From contig NC_085888.1 of assembly GCF_035222375.1 (NCBI RefSeq), positions 3,348,001 to 3,412,000 of the forward strand: DNA of 64,000 bases. The letters are read 5' to 3'. Positions within the stretch are counted from its first letter, which is position 1. Each line of letters starts with the position of its first letter. This DNA is from Podospora pseudocomata (taxonomy: Eukaryota > Ascomycota > Sordariomycetes > Sordariales > Podosporaceae). A program made the translations under genes and the position numbers. The notes beneath the pieces are model-generated. The model was not told the DNA's origin. It did no database searches and was given only the letters and a program-made list of their open reading frames with translations. Of this stretch, positions 21,994 to 33,062 are shown one piece after another.

Positions 21994-22861
21994 TGTGGGC
22001 GGTGTGTAGGCGTCAGCTGTGTTGATGAGGATGGTCGTCGCAGAATGTTTGATGATGGCTGACAGCCAAGCAGATGGATAATGGATGCGGCAGGCCGGAA
22101 AAGCCCCGGGGTATGGGAATCTTGGCAGCGAGCAAACAGTGCACGAACCATATGGCAGCCCAAATGCTGCCCCACCACACCACTGCAGGATCCCGCATGA
22201 TTACCCAACACGACAGACGCCATCATCATCGCGACATGTCCGCGTCGACTTCATTCCACACCTCAGCTCTCATCGGTTTCATGTTTGACTCATCACTCAG
22301 ACCGCCGATAGCGATGTCCTCGGAGTAGTAGGGTGAGGTCATGTCATGCCCTACCCCCCACGACAGTGCGCCCAGAGTTATTGAGATATCTTTCTCCCAT
22401 TGTATAAAGCTTGCCCTCCTCTCTCGAGAGCCCATCTACTTACAAAAAAGACGAAGCGTCGAAAAAGAAGATCGCCGCAGTAATAGAGAGCTATGTAATT
22501 ATCACCTCCCCCTGATTACGTCCCATGTATCTTGTCCCCGCATGTCATCATGAACTGCAAAAGAAATCCCGAGAACAAAGCTGGAAAGAAGAAAACGACC
22601 TCAAATTGCCACCCACCTCAAAAGTAAACACAAGTGAAATCTTCGTGTTAGCTTGCCTCCCCTAGCTTTCATCATTATCGTGCCCATGATTCCCCTTTCC
22701 CCCAGATCCCCCCGCTTTTTGATGACCCATTAAAAGGCGAGAAAACAACGCGCCTTGCCCGAAGAAAAGAAAAAGAATTAACAATGTAGAGGCGGTCAGG
22801 GTTCGTGAAAAAGATGGTCTGGTAGAGATGAGTTGCCGGTTAGGCTGGCGGTGGAAGGCGG
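21994..22861. other. Intergenic, nothing recognised
   Basis: Promoter of the WBP4-like gene on the left, probable 3' untranslated region of the PIR gene on the right. Confidence 0.5.
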
Positions 22862-23921
22862 TTAGAGAAGGCAGAAGATGCCGACGACTCCGACCAAAAG
22901 GGCGGAGGCCACTTGCAATCTGCCGGCAGAGTTGATGCCCGGAGCTCTAGTGGGGACGACGGCTGGCTCTGTGGGAACAACGCCGGGGGTTTGGAGGGTC
23001 TCGTTGCTCGTTGGCGGGAGAGGGCCACCAGCCGCAGAAGGCGTGGGAGAGGGCTTCTGCGTAACTTGGATCTGTCCATCCGAGAACTGAGAGACAGGTG
23101 GGATGTTGACAGATGCGGCCGAAGAGGGAGGAACCGTCAGTGCCGCGCAGGGCGTGGTATGGCCCTGAATCTGGCCTGTTTGATGGGATTAGTGTTTGTC
23201 AACAGAGCAAAGAGTGGCGGAGCAACTTACCATCGCCGATTTGACAAATCGGGATTGGCACAGTGGTCGTGACAACCTGAGGCTGCCCATCCGCCAAGGG
23301 GATCACCACGGTGGTGGTGGCCATCTCGGTGCCGACTGTGCGCTGGCCATTGTCGACAGCGCCGGCACCACCGCAGGGCAAAACCAGAATCTCAACTGGA
23401 GAGCATTGCTCGGCCCAGTAACGATCGTACAGGTTGTAAAAGTTGCCAGAGCGGCACTGGTACCAAACAGCGGAGTCACCCAAAGCCAAGGAGCCGTTGG
23501 GACAGTGGGAGAAACCAGCCGTGTAGATGGCACCTGCCTGGGGGGGGTCGTCAAACTGAAACTGATAGTTGCTGGCGATGTAGCCAGTGCGACCGGCGGA
23601 ATCGGTAATGACTCCATCGTTGAGTTCGGCAAGCAGGACACCGTTGCCAGTGCAAGCGGTGCGCTTCTATTACAACGCAACAAGTAGGTTAGTTCTGTCA
23701 CCCATTCATATGCCGACCCGACAACTAACCTTGTGTTCGATAAAGTCGCGCTTCTGGACACTACCCGCATCCACGACGGCGATCTCGAATTTACCATCGA
23801 TGGTGGGCTCGCAGCCAGCGGCACCAGTGGCGGTCGGCGCAATCTTCTCGGTAACGCCTTGGGCCACCACCACGGCCGGACCCAAGATGGCTGCGAGCAG
23901 GGTGATCACGTGGAACTTCAT
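22862..23921 (-). CDS. PIR-type cell-wall protein with GPI-like tail (313 aa)
   Basis: Three exons: 23921-23730, 23666-23231 and 23175-22862, with introns of 63 and 55 bp. Residues 1-20 are a signal peptide. A KR site near residue 57-58 resembles the Kex2 cleavage found in PIR proteins. The core has the PIR C-terminal fold: LAELNDGVITDSAGRTGYIASN, YQFQFDDPPQAGAIYTAGF, LALGDSAVWYQCRSGNFYNLYD and CSPVEILVLPC. PIR repeat motifs of type Q-[IF]-x-DGQIQ occur twice, once created exactly at the exon 2/3 junction (QIGDGQIQ) and once as QFSDGQIQ. In yeast PIR proteins this Gln forms an ester with beta-1,3-glucan. A Ser/Thr/Pro stalk and a hydrophobic end (LLVGVVGIFCLL) suggest a GPI anchor. Having both signals is worth noting. 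Confidence 0.9.
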
Positions 23922-26151
23922 CCTTGCGATGATTTGAGTCGGGACCAGGCGAATAGAATGATCAGAAAGATGCGTCGCCTCGCTGTAGAGATTTCCTGAA
24001 GTTTGAAGTGGTGGTTTGACACTCGGCCCTTGCGGTGGTGGTGGTGGTGGAAACGAAGGTTGGCGGTTTGGGTGTGTGTGAGGGAGGGGAAAAAAGTTTG
24101 TGGGATCGAGGGAGAGGCGGAACCCAGAAAGAAATACCTCCCAAGTGGAATGGACCTCTCGATATATTGTGCTAGGTATGCTCGGCGTCATCCCATGCCC
24201 CCGTACACCCCTCCGTACACCCCCGTACGTACCGTACCTCCCGGGGGGCCTCAGGTGAGGTACATTACCAGAGCTCTGTGTTGCCCTGGGATCAAAGCTG
24301 CGATGCGGGTCCTTCTGGTACCCGCATACACACAATCTGCAGCGCACATGGATGGCCGTCATGTTCCCGCCACTGGATCCCTACCGGGGTTCAGTCTGTG
24401 TCTCTACTGTGTGGCATCTGAAGAGCGGCTTGGGAACCGGTTGAGATACGAGGTTGGGACGCGTTCCGCTCATCGCTTGTCAAAGGTGGCAGGGCGGGCA
24501 GGGCGGTGATGTCAGAGACATATCTGAACGGTCTCCCTAGCCGGCATTCTTAGGTCCGGGTGTCTTGGGCCACCTCCAAGCAGTGTCAGGCCCCCTTATC
24601 AGCGTGATTCGTGTGTGTTCTTGTTTTCATTCATCATTGACTAGGAGATCAATCATCTTTTTCTTCCGGCCAAACATCCATTGATGGTGGAGACATGGAA
24701 GCCGGGTCTCTGCCGTGGAACCTTTTGTGCTGATTGGGAGTCAGGCACCTGCAGCTGCTCCGGGGAGCTGCCCAATCTCCGGATCGGACGCCCGCCCCGT
24801 TTCAGGGAGAGCCAGGCGAACTGCCCGCCCATTGATGGTTCATACTCTTAAAGGACGGAGATATCTCCATCCATCCATCCCAGCTTGTCACTCTACACAA
24901 AGGTATCCAACGTTGCGCCCAAGAGGAGCGTCACATGCCCCCCGCCGGATGTCCTCCGAACAGACATCGCGTGAGCCTCCTCGTGGAATGTTTCCGTGGG
25001 CCGAGTGGCCGACTCTGGTTTTAGAATGTCTCTGTCATTCTCTGACAGCAGGCGAGCAGCAGTTTGGCTGTACAGTGGACCACCCCGCGGCAGTTGTGTT
25101 GATCATAACCCCACCATTCTCCACTTCTTAACGGCACTTGGAAAAATAAGCATTTCGGCAGTGGTGCAGTGGATTTGAGTGGTGGGGAATGGAAGCCTCT
25201 CAGTCTCGTTTTAGTCCGTCGCACATGACTTTGGCGCAGCTGCATATAGATTGCCCCGGGGATTAGCAGGGACATCTGTCTCCAAAGCATACGCATACGT
25301 CAAAACGCCATGCGGCCCGAGATAATTAGTTCGCCTGTCACGCCAGCAACCTTCTCGATCTTCTTCAGGCTCAGTCCTCAGATCTCGGAGCACATGGCCC
25401 AAGTCCATGAATGGAAGCTGGTACCGCCGTTATGCCAACCTCGCAAGTAACCGTTACTCGGCAGCAGGAACCAGCTACGACGTTTCACCAAATCTTGCTG
25501 ATCTCGGCTTTTTGAAAGGGTGGCTGCCGACGCCTGTTGGACATCCCTCGCACCGCAGCTTTCAAAACACAGCTCAATCTTGGGACCTTACACCATGGGG
25601 CACAGGGGTCCTCTTCTCAAGAAAAGCAAGAACAGCACGTCCATTTCCCCTGTTTTTGTCCTCTCACTACAGTGTTGACAGAGTGAGGAAGCAGTTCGAA
25701 GCCAAACTTTGACAGAGGCATTATTAAACCCATCGACCATGCCATGTGATATAGGTGCGCAACACACTCTCAGCAACAGCCGCACCTTCGACATGATACT
25801 CTGTAATCGACCCCTGTTCCTGACTTCCATTTCTCACGGCCGAACCGGGCCTCGGCTGCCTGCTACTCTCCCAAAAGACGACAACTGGCTTCCAGCAACT
25901 GTCTCACGCCGGGAACACAGGTGTTTTGGTTCAATTTTGGTTCGCTTCCTATTCTTCCATTTCAGCCTGGACAGACATGGGATGCTTCGTGGAATTTTTG
26001 GAGGTGTCATTCAAATTTGATCTCTACCATGGACGCCCATAATTACAATAACGACCACCCCAAACGACGTATCACCCAACGTGTACCCAATATATATACC
26101 ACATTACCCTCGCGTCTATTCATTCAACCATGGCAGTCCTCTTCACCATGT
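23922..26151. other. Intergenic, nothing recognised
   Basis: 2.2 kb. The left part is the PIR promoter. It includes GTAC-rich direct repeats near 24.20-24.24 kb. No coding signal, tRNA or transposon end is supported. Confidence 0.45.
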
Positions 26152-27295
26152 CTACTGCTGCGGTGGGTAATACGAATGTCCAGGAGCCTCCGCGGCCTGA
26201 GGGTACGGATGTGGCTGCTGCTGCTGCTGCTGTTGCTGAGGATAGGCATAAGGCTGGGGGGTGCCCGTCGGCTGGGGCGTTTGATATTGTTGTTGATACG
26301 GGCTTGGGGTATTTACAGGGCTCGGTTGGAAGGGAGCCTGCGGTTGTTGATATTGCTGAGGTGGCTGGGCAGTATATTGCTGTTGCTGCTGTGGTTGTTG
26401 CTGTGGTTGTTGTTGTTGCTGTTGTTGTTGTTGCTGTTGCTGGGGGGGATACTGCTGGGGAAACTGGGTCTGGGGCTGGTACTGCTGCTGGGAGTTGTAG
26501 ACTGGTCCAGGAGCAGGGGCGGCCTGTTGCTGTGTGGCAAGCATCGGGGCTCCTTGGGCATTCAGCTCGGCGTCAGCAGGCTTCTTGTTCGCCTGGTGCC
26601 AAAGGCGGAATGTATGGCCATGGTACACAAGCGTGGCGATAAAGAGGAGCCTTCTTGGGCGTTAATTGAGTATCATCAGGGAACTGGAGAGGGTTACTCA
26701 CCACATGAGCGCGCTCAGACCTGCGGCGCCGCTTGTCAAGCCGAGCCCCGTCTGGGTCAAGACGGCACCGCGTTTCTCGAGGGCTCGCTTCACCGGATAT
26801 ACATCGCAAGTCTTGCTGGAGACAGCGGAACCGTCATCGCGGCAATTTGCAGTACTGACAGGCACGACGAATCGTGCCCGTCTGGCAGCAATGGAACCCA
26901 AGGCGGCGAGCCACAAAACGGCCATCAAGAAATCAAGCGACAGCACAGCCCAAATATTATACGCTTCACGCGCCCCTGACACCTTCTCGGTGATGAGAAC
27001 GTAACCGATAACAATCCACGTAAAAACAACCTAGGTAGCACAGGTCAGCGCATGTCGGCCAAGGCAAGCGGCTGGGTCAAGCACTCACGCAAGCGATCCC
27101 AAAGGCGAGCTCCTCAATCATCACGTCATGGATGACAGCGCCAGCCATACCCAAGATTATGAGAGAAAAGAAAACCTGGGCGCCTCTGGCCACCACGATC
27201 CACACAGGTGTGTGCTGGACATAATGCTCCTGGCTTCCGGACGGTGCAGCAGCTGGCGCCGAAGCGTACTGAACTGGGGGCTTGACTTCGGCCAT
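26152..27295 (-). CDS. MARVEL-domain four-TM protein with polyglutamine tail (344 aa)
   Basis: Three exons: 27295-27089, 27030-26702 and 26650-26152, with introns of 58 and 51 bp. Four membrane segments are clear: PVWIVVARGAQVFFSLIIL, IACVVFTWIVIGYVL, LDFLMAVLWLAALGSI and the one formed across the last junction (SALMWLLFIATLVY). The loop between segments 3 and 4 has two Cys. This is the MARVEL pattern seen in fungal plasma-membrane or vesicle proteins. The roughly 130-residue cytosolic tail is dominated by Gln, with runs up to 12, plus Pro and Tyr. Such tails are likely disordered and prone to multivalent contacts. Role is inferred as membrane organisation or traffic. The Gln runs are coded by mixed CAG and CAA. 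Confidence 0.86.
26376..26452 (-). repeat. CAG/CAA repeat coding polyglutamine
   Basis: Mixed CAG/CAA triplets coding Gln tracts broken by Pro in the tail of the MARVEL protein. A second, shorter tract lies near 26.21-26.24 kb. Confidence 0.75.
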
Positions 27296-27873
27296 GTTGA
27301 AGACGGGCGGGTGTCTTGAGCGATACCCAATGTGGTGTCGTTTGGACGTGGTCCAGTTGGAGATGAAGGACCCAACAGGTGTGAAATCAAGAAAGGTCAA
27401 TCAACACACAAGAAGGAAGGGGGGGCCAGAAGGCTCTCGGCGGGGGGCCGTGGCTTTAAGGCAGAGGGTTACCCTGAACATCTGATAGCAGAGCCACCCC
27501 AGTGCCAACTGCAGCCAGACGAGTTCCTTTCGCGCTCCGCATTGTGCCCAAGCGCGTTCGGAAGCGTTTGCAAGGCAGACTCGAAATCAGACCAGGGTCT
27601 TTCACCGTGGGGAAGCTCCAGGCCCATGGTCGTGAGGCCCAATGGGGTAAGTTTCTGGCCGCTTTTCGTTCAGCCGCACTTTCTTCGACGTGACACCTCT
27701 GATAGACACTTTGATTAAGCTCCCTGCCCCGCTTGGTCGCCCACGACCAAGGGCAAGATGGGGGGAGTCCAGACCCTGCTATTGAAGACCATCCCGGGTT
27801 TTCAGGTTCAAGAAAAAAAACACAACAGTAACAAAACGACATTTCCATTTACTCTATGCTTTCCAGACCAGTC
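27296..27873. other. Intergenic, nothing recognised
   Basis: Promoter of the MARVEL gene and 3' flank of the possible small gene. Confidence 0.5.
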
Positions 27874-28149
27874 TCAGCGTCCCAAAAAGCTTTGGGCATC
27901 ACTCTTTTGAGCGAGCTGGCGAGCGAGGGAAGCAATATTGGTCTTGGCGACAGGGGTCGCTGCAGACACCACATTTAGCCGCTATGCCGCATACGAGACC
28001 GCTCCTCGTGCCACGCTTGGCTATCTAATTGGTGGCAACCACTCACGAAGCTGTCGAGAATAGGTTGGGTTGTTCTGCGGCAGTGGCTTTGAGATCCAGG
28101 AAGTTGGACCCGAAGAAATCATCACCTGTATGGAAGATGGAATATCCAT
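27874..28149 (-). CDS. Possible two-exon 62-aa protein
   Basis: Exon 1 28149-28047 and exon 2 27959-27874 are joined by an 87-bp intron with GTGAGT donor and TGCAG acceptor. The protein starts MDIPSSIQVMISSGPTSW, continues with a Pro/Asn-rich stretch and ends in an Ala/Gln helix (NIASLARQLAQKSDAQSFLGR). The second exon is strongly protein-like. The first exon is also open in another frame, giving DDFFGSNFLDLKATAAEQP, which cannot be joined in phase to the good exon 2 frame. The exon 1 choice therefore rests on phase. No family is recognised. Confidence 0.35.
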
Positions 28150-29557
28150 CTGCGTTTAGAGCACCCATCGAGAAAGCAATTCACCACTAAAACTACAACC
28201 AAGCTTTTCCCCAGCCGCTAGCATCCCAACAAAACAAATTCGTCTTTCAATTGGAAGTCCGCCAAGCTTAGAGCCTCGTCTGGTCAGCGGGGAAGTCTTT
28301 TCTTTCTTTCCCGCTCTGTGGCCGCTGCGGTCCCGAAATATCCCATCTTGTACCACCGAACAAAAAGATCAAATTGGGTCGTCTCTGCGAATGGGGAATT
28401 TTTATTGCGAGTCCACCAGGACCACCCTTTCGCTTCAGGCTTCTTATCGTAGATTTCCACCCACGTTTGTGAGGTTTGTGAGGTGTGGTAGCGAGAAGTT
28501 CGAAGGGGATAAAGATCGGAGCTGCAACTCCTATTGGCTTGATATCGAGCTCCTGAGGCTTTCTTGGTGGGGGGGGGAGAGGGCAGTTGCAGCGGATAGC
28601 TTAACGCCTTTTGTAACGGCTTCGGCAAGTGGTAGGAAACATGGGGTGGTGGTTAGGTATCATGTGGGCTTTGGGGTTTGGCGTCGGCTGTGAGTCTCTC
28701 GGGGATAGTAACGTTGTTTTGCTCGTGATGATGGCAAGTGAGGGGCTCTGTTGATGATGACTCCACTGGGGCCACCAGTGAGGGGAGGCTTTCCTCCCTT
28801 TTTCTTCATGAATGACATCGTGGGGGTATTACCTGCTACTTGATAGGTGCATTCTCTTGTTGTGGGATGAACAGTACTCAAGAGCATCTTTGAGAGGTCA
28901 ACTGGATACAAACCGTAGGCTTTAACCAGCAAACGCCCCACAAAGGGGCTGGATCTTCAGAACGCCTCTCAGGAACCGGATAAATATTTTTTCGCTGTTG
29001 AAGGTTAAAAACTTAAGATAACCTCAGCAAGCCTTGGCCTATTTGCAGCCTTAATTCCAAACTCAACACCTTGAGCGTTCACTCCCACCGAACGCGGAGA
29101 AGTCTCAGCAAAAGGAGCCTCAACATGACTCGGATGATCTGGAGAGATAAAAGTCCGAATACTTCTGAAGTTGATCAGTGCTCTGTTGGTTTAATGGTCA
29201 ACTATCTCCGTGGGCTACTGGTAGCAGGGAGGAGAGACGTGTTGTTTTGTGAAGGTATATACCACCCGGCCTTCCCTGTGTGGAAGGACGACGTCCTTTC
29301 GGGAAGCTCGGCCAGAATGTTTGTTTCAAATGAAATATCAAAATAATGATACTCCGTTTGCGCTTCCATGCATTACGATTCTGGAAGATGGTTGGAACGC
29401 CCAGACAAATAAAATATCACACCATGTCTGGTATCTCAATTCCCAGAAAGACAAATCAGACAGTATCGTCTCCTAAGAAGGTAGCATACATATATATAAT
29501 TCGACGAAAGTTAAGATCATCCTCCGTAACAACCACTGCAAGACAGTCAAAACCACA
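28150..29557. other. Intergenic, nothing recognised
   Basis: 1.4 kb with short chance frames only. No RNA gene or transposon end is seen. Confidence 0.45.
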
Positions 29558-30508
29558 TCACTTTGACTGAGCCCATCCACTCTTCTTCTGCAACCACTGC
29601 TCCATCGTCATCAGACCCGGGTAATCTCTTCTCCTCGCCTCAATATCAGCTGCATACCCATCGCTCGCAAACCACGCAATCATGGTTCCCATCTCCTTCA
29701 CCGCATACGTCAACGCACTGCCCAAAAACCAGTACGTGATCGGCGCAGGCTGTCCAGTAGCCTTGGTGAACGCCCTACCCAGCTGCTCAACAGTCAACTC
29801 ATCACCCGCCAGCCCAACCGCCTTCCTGTTCCACTTCTCAGGATCCTCGAATGCCATGGCAGCAAAGACACCAATGTCTGCCGTGGCAATCCACTGCAAC
29901 GGCTTCCCATTGTCACCCAGCCAGTTCCTCAACGCAGCCATGAAAACCTTGGTAGGGAAGCCAGGGGCAAGGTTGTCCATGAATGCCACTGGCCGCAAAA
30001 TAGTCCACCCCATAGCAGCACCCGGCTTGCCCTCCTGGGCATCACGCAGGTACGTCTCAATCATCTGCTTGGACTGGAAATGGGGAATGGGGGTAGGGTT
30101 GTCCCACGACTTTTCATCACCGCCCCTTTCAACACTGGAGTAGACAAAGTGCTCGACTCCTGCCTCGAGGGCGCTGTCGATGAGAGCGGTGCCCTGCTTG
30201 ACTTCACTTTCGACGGTGACACCGGGACCCATGGAGACCTGCACCGAGTAAACACCCCAGATGGGTTTGTTGTCGTTTGCCCTGAGGGCCTCTTCGAAGA
30301 GGGCAGGGACATCGTCAAGATCGCCTTTGACAAGCTTGATGTTGGGGCTGCGGGAGACCAGCCGCTTGGCAGAGGCGGAATCTGGATGGCGGGTGACGGC
30401 GAGGATGGTGAAAGGGGAGGAACCGGAGGCATCACGGTCGATGAGGGCGTCAATGACGGCTCCGCCTTGCTTGCCGGTTGCGCCGGTGATGAGGAGAGCT
30501 TTGGACAT
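29558..30508 (-). CDS. NmrA-like NAD(P)-binding protein (316 aa)
   Basis: Single exon of 316 residues. It opens with the Rossmann motif LLITGATGKQGGAVIDALI, an atypical short-chain dehydrogenase pattern (GxxGxxG). It continues with VTRHPDSASAKRL, VKGDLDD, GVYSVQV and HFVYSSVERGG, all standard for the NmrA/HSCARG family. The C-terminal half (WTILRPVAFMDNLAPGF, ADIGVFAAMAFEDPEKW) fits too. Members act as NADPH-sensing regulators or as reductases, and no catalytic Tyr-x3-Lys is obvious. It lies beside SnoaL-like, DUF1772, P450 and FAD-monooxygenase genes, a company common in fungal secondary-metabolite loci, so a tailoring or redox-sensor role there is possible. Confidence 0.9.
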   Translation of the reverse strand: MSKALLITGATGKQGGAVIDALIDRDASGSSPFTILAVTRHPDSASAKRLVSRSPNIKLVKGDLDDVPALFEEALRANDNKPIWGVYSVQVSMGPGVTVESEVKQGTALIDSALEAGVEHFVYSSVERGGDEKSWDNPTPIPHFQSKQMIETYLRDAQEGKPGAAMGWTILRPVAFMDNLAPGFPTKVFMAALRNWLGDNGKPLQWIATADIGVFAAMAFEDPEKWNRKAVGLAGDELTVEQLGRAFTKATGQPAPITYWFLGSALTYAVKEMGTMIAWFASDGYAADIEARRRDYPGLMTMEQWLQKKSGWAQSK

Positions 30509-31301
30509 GTTGGCGGGTGGATGTTCAGACGACCAGGGGGAGAAAGGCTTTAGAGTGCAGTTGCAGGCTGGTGGTAGGATATTTGAGGAGTGGTTATGCA
30601 GCGGTTGGGATGGCTATCTGAACCCCGCAGTCGAATGTTTTGGGTCGAAAGGGTTGAATGACGCGTGCAGACGTCACCGGCTGGATTTGAACGAGACTCG
30701 CTGCTGTCCCTATGTTGGAAGAGACGAGACGGGCAGATGCAAATACTTAACAAGATCCAGGGGCGAGAGACAATTAAGGTTGGATCGAGTGCCTTGAAAT
30801 ACAAGCCATCGCAGCTTGCTTGCTCGCTAGGTGCGCATCGTCGTAGTTCTTGGTGCCGAGCCGGCTGGTGCTTTGTCACCCATCGCGGTAGTCGAAGCAG
30901 CCACGAAAGCAACTCTTTGCCTGCCGTTGCTCGAATTTGTCATCCCTTAGGTAGTCTGCGCCGTCATCACCCATAGCCGCGAGAGGTCCGGACTGACTCG
31001 ATCCAATTTTGGAACAACGGGTGCAGCTAGTGACGAAATGAACTCAGGATGGCATCGTTCTCTCGAACATGTCTCGTCGCGGTGGCAACGGGAGCGCGTG
31101 TTTCAGGACTGGAAAGAAGTATCGAGCGCAGAAGCAAGAATAGCTAATAGAATAGCATTGTGATGGGGAAGGGAATGAAAGACTGATAATAGACGATATC
31201 CCCAACATTTGATTATCATCACAGTGCCATCTTCGACATCACCACCATCCATACCACATACACACCATCAACAATAACGTGAATCGAAACAGTCAACCAA
31301 A
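30509..31301. promoter_or_regulatory. Divergent intergenic region
   Basis: 793 bp shared by the NmrA-like and SnoaL-like genes, which point away from each other. It could be a common promoter. No specific binding site is asserted. Confidence 0.4.
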
Positions 31302-31784
31302 ATGTCTTCCTCCCGCCTCCACACCATTCACGCCCTCCTCGACGGCTACTCTTCCCTCTCCGTCGACAAGATGACCGAGCGTCTCTCCAACGACTTCACC
31401 CACCACGTCCTCCCCGCCAGCCTTGACATGCCCCTCCGAAACAGAGACGAGTTCGCCCACCACGCCGGCGAGATCTTTTCCATCTTTCACACCTTCCACA
31501 TGGTCCCTCTCACCATGTTTGAGGACGACAGGCAAAACATGGTCGTCATCAACGCCAGAATGGAGGGCATCCTCAAGAACGGCGCCGAGTGGGTCAACGA
31601 GTGCGTCCTGATGGTGCGTCTGTCGAGGGACGGCCAGCAGGTCGTGGCCATCGAGGAGTTTGTCGACAGCTTCAAGGCCGTGGAGATGAAGAAGAGACAT
31701 GCGCCCACGATGAATGTCCGCAGCACCGATATGGCTGGCAGCGCCAAGGAGGCCTTGTTTAGAAGTGTGGCTTTGTCTACTTGA
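31302..31784 (+). CDS. SnoaL/NTF2-like protein (160 aa)
   Basis: Single exon, 160 residues. Helix-rich N-terminus (HTIHALLDGYSSLSVDKMTERLSNDFTHHVLPASL), then NRDEFAHHAGEIFSIFHTFHMVPLTMF, a strand MVVINARMEGILKNGAEWVNECVLMVRLS, and QVVAIEEFVDSFKAVEMKKRHAP. This is the cone-shaped alpha/beta NTF2-like fold. Fungal members in aromatic polyketide loci act as cyclases, dehydratases or isomerases, and others have no known activity. His residues line the predicted cavity. Its neighbours support a metabolic role, but no substrate can be named. The ATG at 31302 has a good AAAATG context. Confidence 0.85.
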   Translation: MSSSRLHTIHALLDGYSSLSVDKMTERLSNDFTHHVLPASLDMPLRNRDEFAHHAGEIFSIFHTFHMVPLTMFEDDRQNMVVINARMEGILKNGAEWVNECVLMVRLSRDGQQVVAIEEFVDSFKAVEMKKRHAPTMNVRSTDMAGSAKEALFRSVALST

Positions 31785-32228
31785 GTTTCTTCCTGCAGCA
31801 CATCTTCTTCCTTCAATTCAATCGTGGGGGACTTTGTTTGCCGGAGTCTGATGAGCTTATGATAGACATTATTTTCGCTTTGTACTTGCTTCTTTCCGCA
31901 GCATTTATCTTCTCATTTTTCATTATTTCTTGAATTATACGTTGGTGGCATTTCTTCAGTGGGAACAAGAGCGGGTTTGATCGAAACATTGACCACAGAA
32001 CTCTGGCTCTTTGATAATTCCGTCTTTATGTGGCTTGTTACAACTTTTAAGCCCCAGTTTCTTGCGGGCTCATGGTTTCATCGTAGCATTTTTAATAGAT
32101 TGGTGTCAGCAATTGATATAAACCCTTTGAGTTTGTTCCACTTGACGACATAAACAATACCACTCCACTCCCCAGACCCCTCTTTACCTTTGAATCTCTT
32201 GACCAATAATACCCTTTACACATCCAAT
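31785..32228. other. Intergenic, nothing recognised
   Basis: Convergent 3' flanks of the SnoaL-like and DUF1772 genes. Confidence 0.5.
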
Positions 32229-32900
32229 CTACACAATGACCCCCTTCACCGGCACCTCCTTCGCCCCCAAACTCTGCCACAGCCCCAAACTCCCCGCCAC
32301 AAGCGGCATCAACGCCCTCACCAAGTTCAACTTGATCCACCTCCTAGCATAATACTCTGCCAAACTCACATCCACTCCCCCCTTCCCCTTACTCCCCGCC
32401 CCCTCGACAATCCCATCAGTCCTCTTGTTCCCCCCATCCACCACCTCTACCGCACTCAGCCCCTCCAACTTCGCATTCAGCGGCTGCATGTTCAAGGCGC
32501 TATGAACAACAGTAACCAAGTGACACAGCGCGCAAACCCCCCAAATCTTCCAATTCCCCCTCTCCACCTGCCCATGCGCAGGCACGAGCGCGGTATGCCA
32601 CCCGTTCTCCGCCGCCATGGCCGAGGCATATCTCCAGGCCGAGAAGGCAGTGTACCCATACCCGAGGATGCCAAGGGTAGAGATGGGCCGGAAGAACACA
32701 TTGCCTACCTGCCAGAAGACGGGCCACTGGCGACCCAAGAGGCGGGCGGCGCGGGGGTGGTCGGGGGAGGATGGGCGGGGGAAGTCAATCAGGAGCGCGG
32801 GCACGCCCATGAAGGACTGCGTGATTGCGTTGCCGAGGAGGATGAAGGAGAAGGCGATTGTTGTGCCGGCTATGGCGTCCGGGGTGGGGAGGCTGACCAT
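32229..32900 (-). CDS. DUF1772 (anthrone-oxygenase-like) membrane protein (223 aa)
   Basis: Single exon of 223 residues from the ATG at 32900. Four hydrophobic segments are seen: TIAFSFILLGNAITQSFM, GNVFFRPISTLGILGYGYTAFSAW, IWGVCALCHLVTVVHSAL and LVRALMPLVAGSLGLW. The pattern matches the DUF1772 family, which includes fungal anthrone oxygenases that convert anthrones to anthraquinones without obvious cofactor. Conserved features present are RxLxRxWPxFWQVGN and a late NLVRALMP block. The frame stays open upstream into the CA repeat, giving an implausible TH-repeat leader, so the inner ATG is preferred. The P450 gene lies upstream on the same strand. A tailoring role is inference. Confidence 0.85.
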   Translation of the reverse strand: MVSLPTPDAIAGTTIAFSFILLGNAITQSFMGVPALLIDFPRPSSPDHPRAARLLGRQWPVFWQVGNVFFRPISTLGILGYGYTAFSAWRYASAMAAENGWHTALVPAHGQVERGNWKIWGVCALCHLVTVVHSALNMQPLNAKLEGLSAVEVVDGGNKRTDGIVEGAGSKGKGGVDVSLAEYYARRWIKLNLVRALMPLVAGSLGLWQSLGAKEVPVKGVIV

Positions 32901-32904
32901 TTTG

Positions 32905-33062
<158 letters not shown>

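Noticed and set aside
30676-30690. B-box-like motif in the NmrA-SnoaL spacer
   Set aside because: GTTCAAATCC appears on the minus strand, but no A box or cloverleaf accompanies it.
31293-31700. Long antisense frame over the SnoaL-like gene
   Set aside because: Shadow of the real coding frame, explained by its codon bias.
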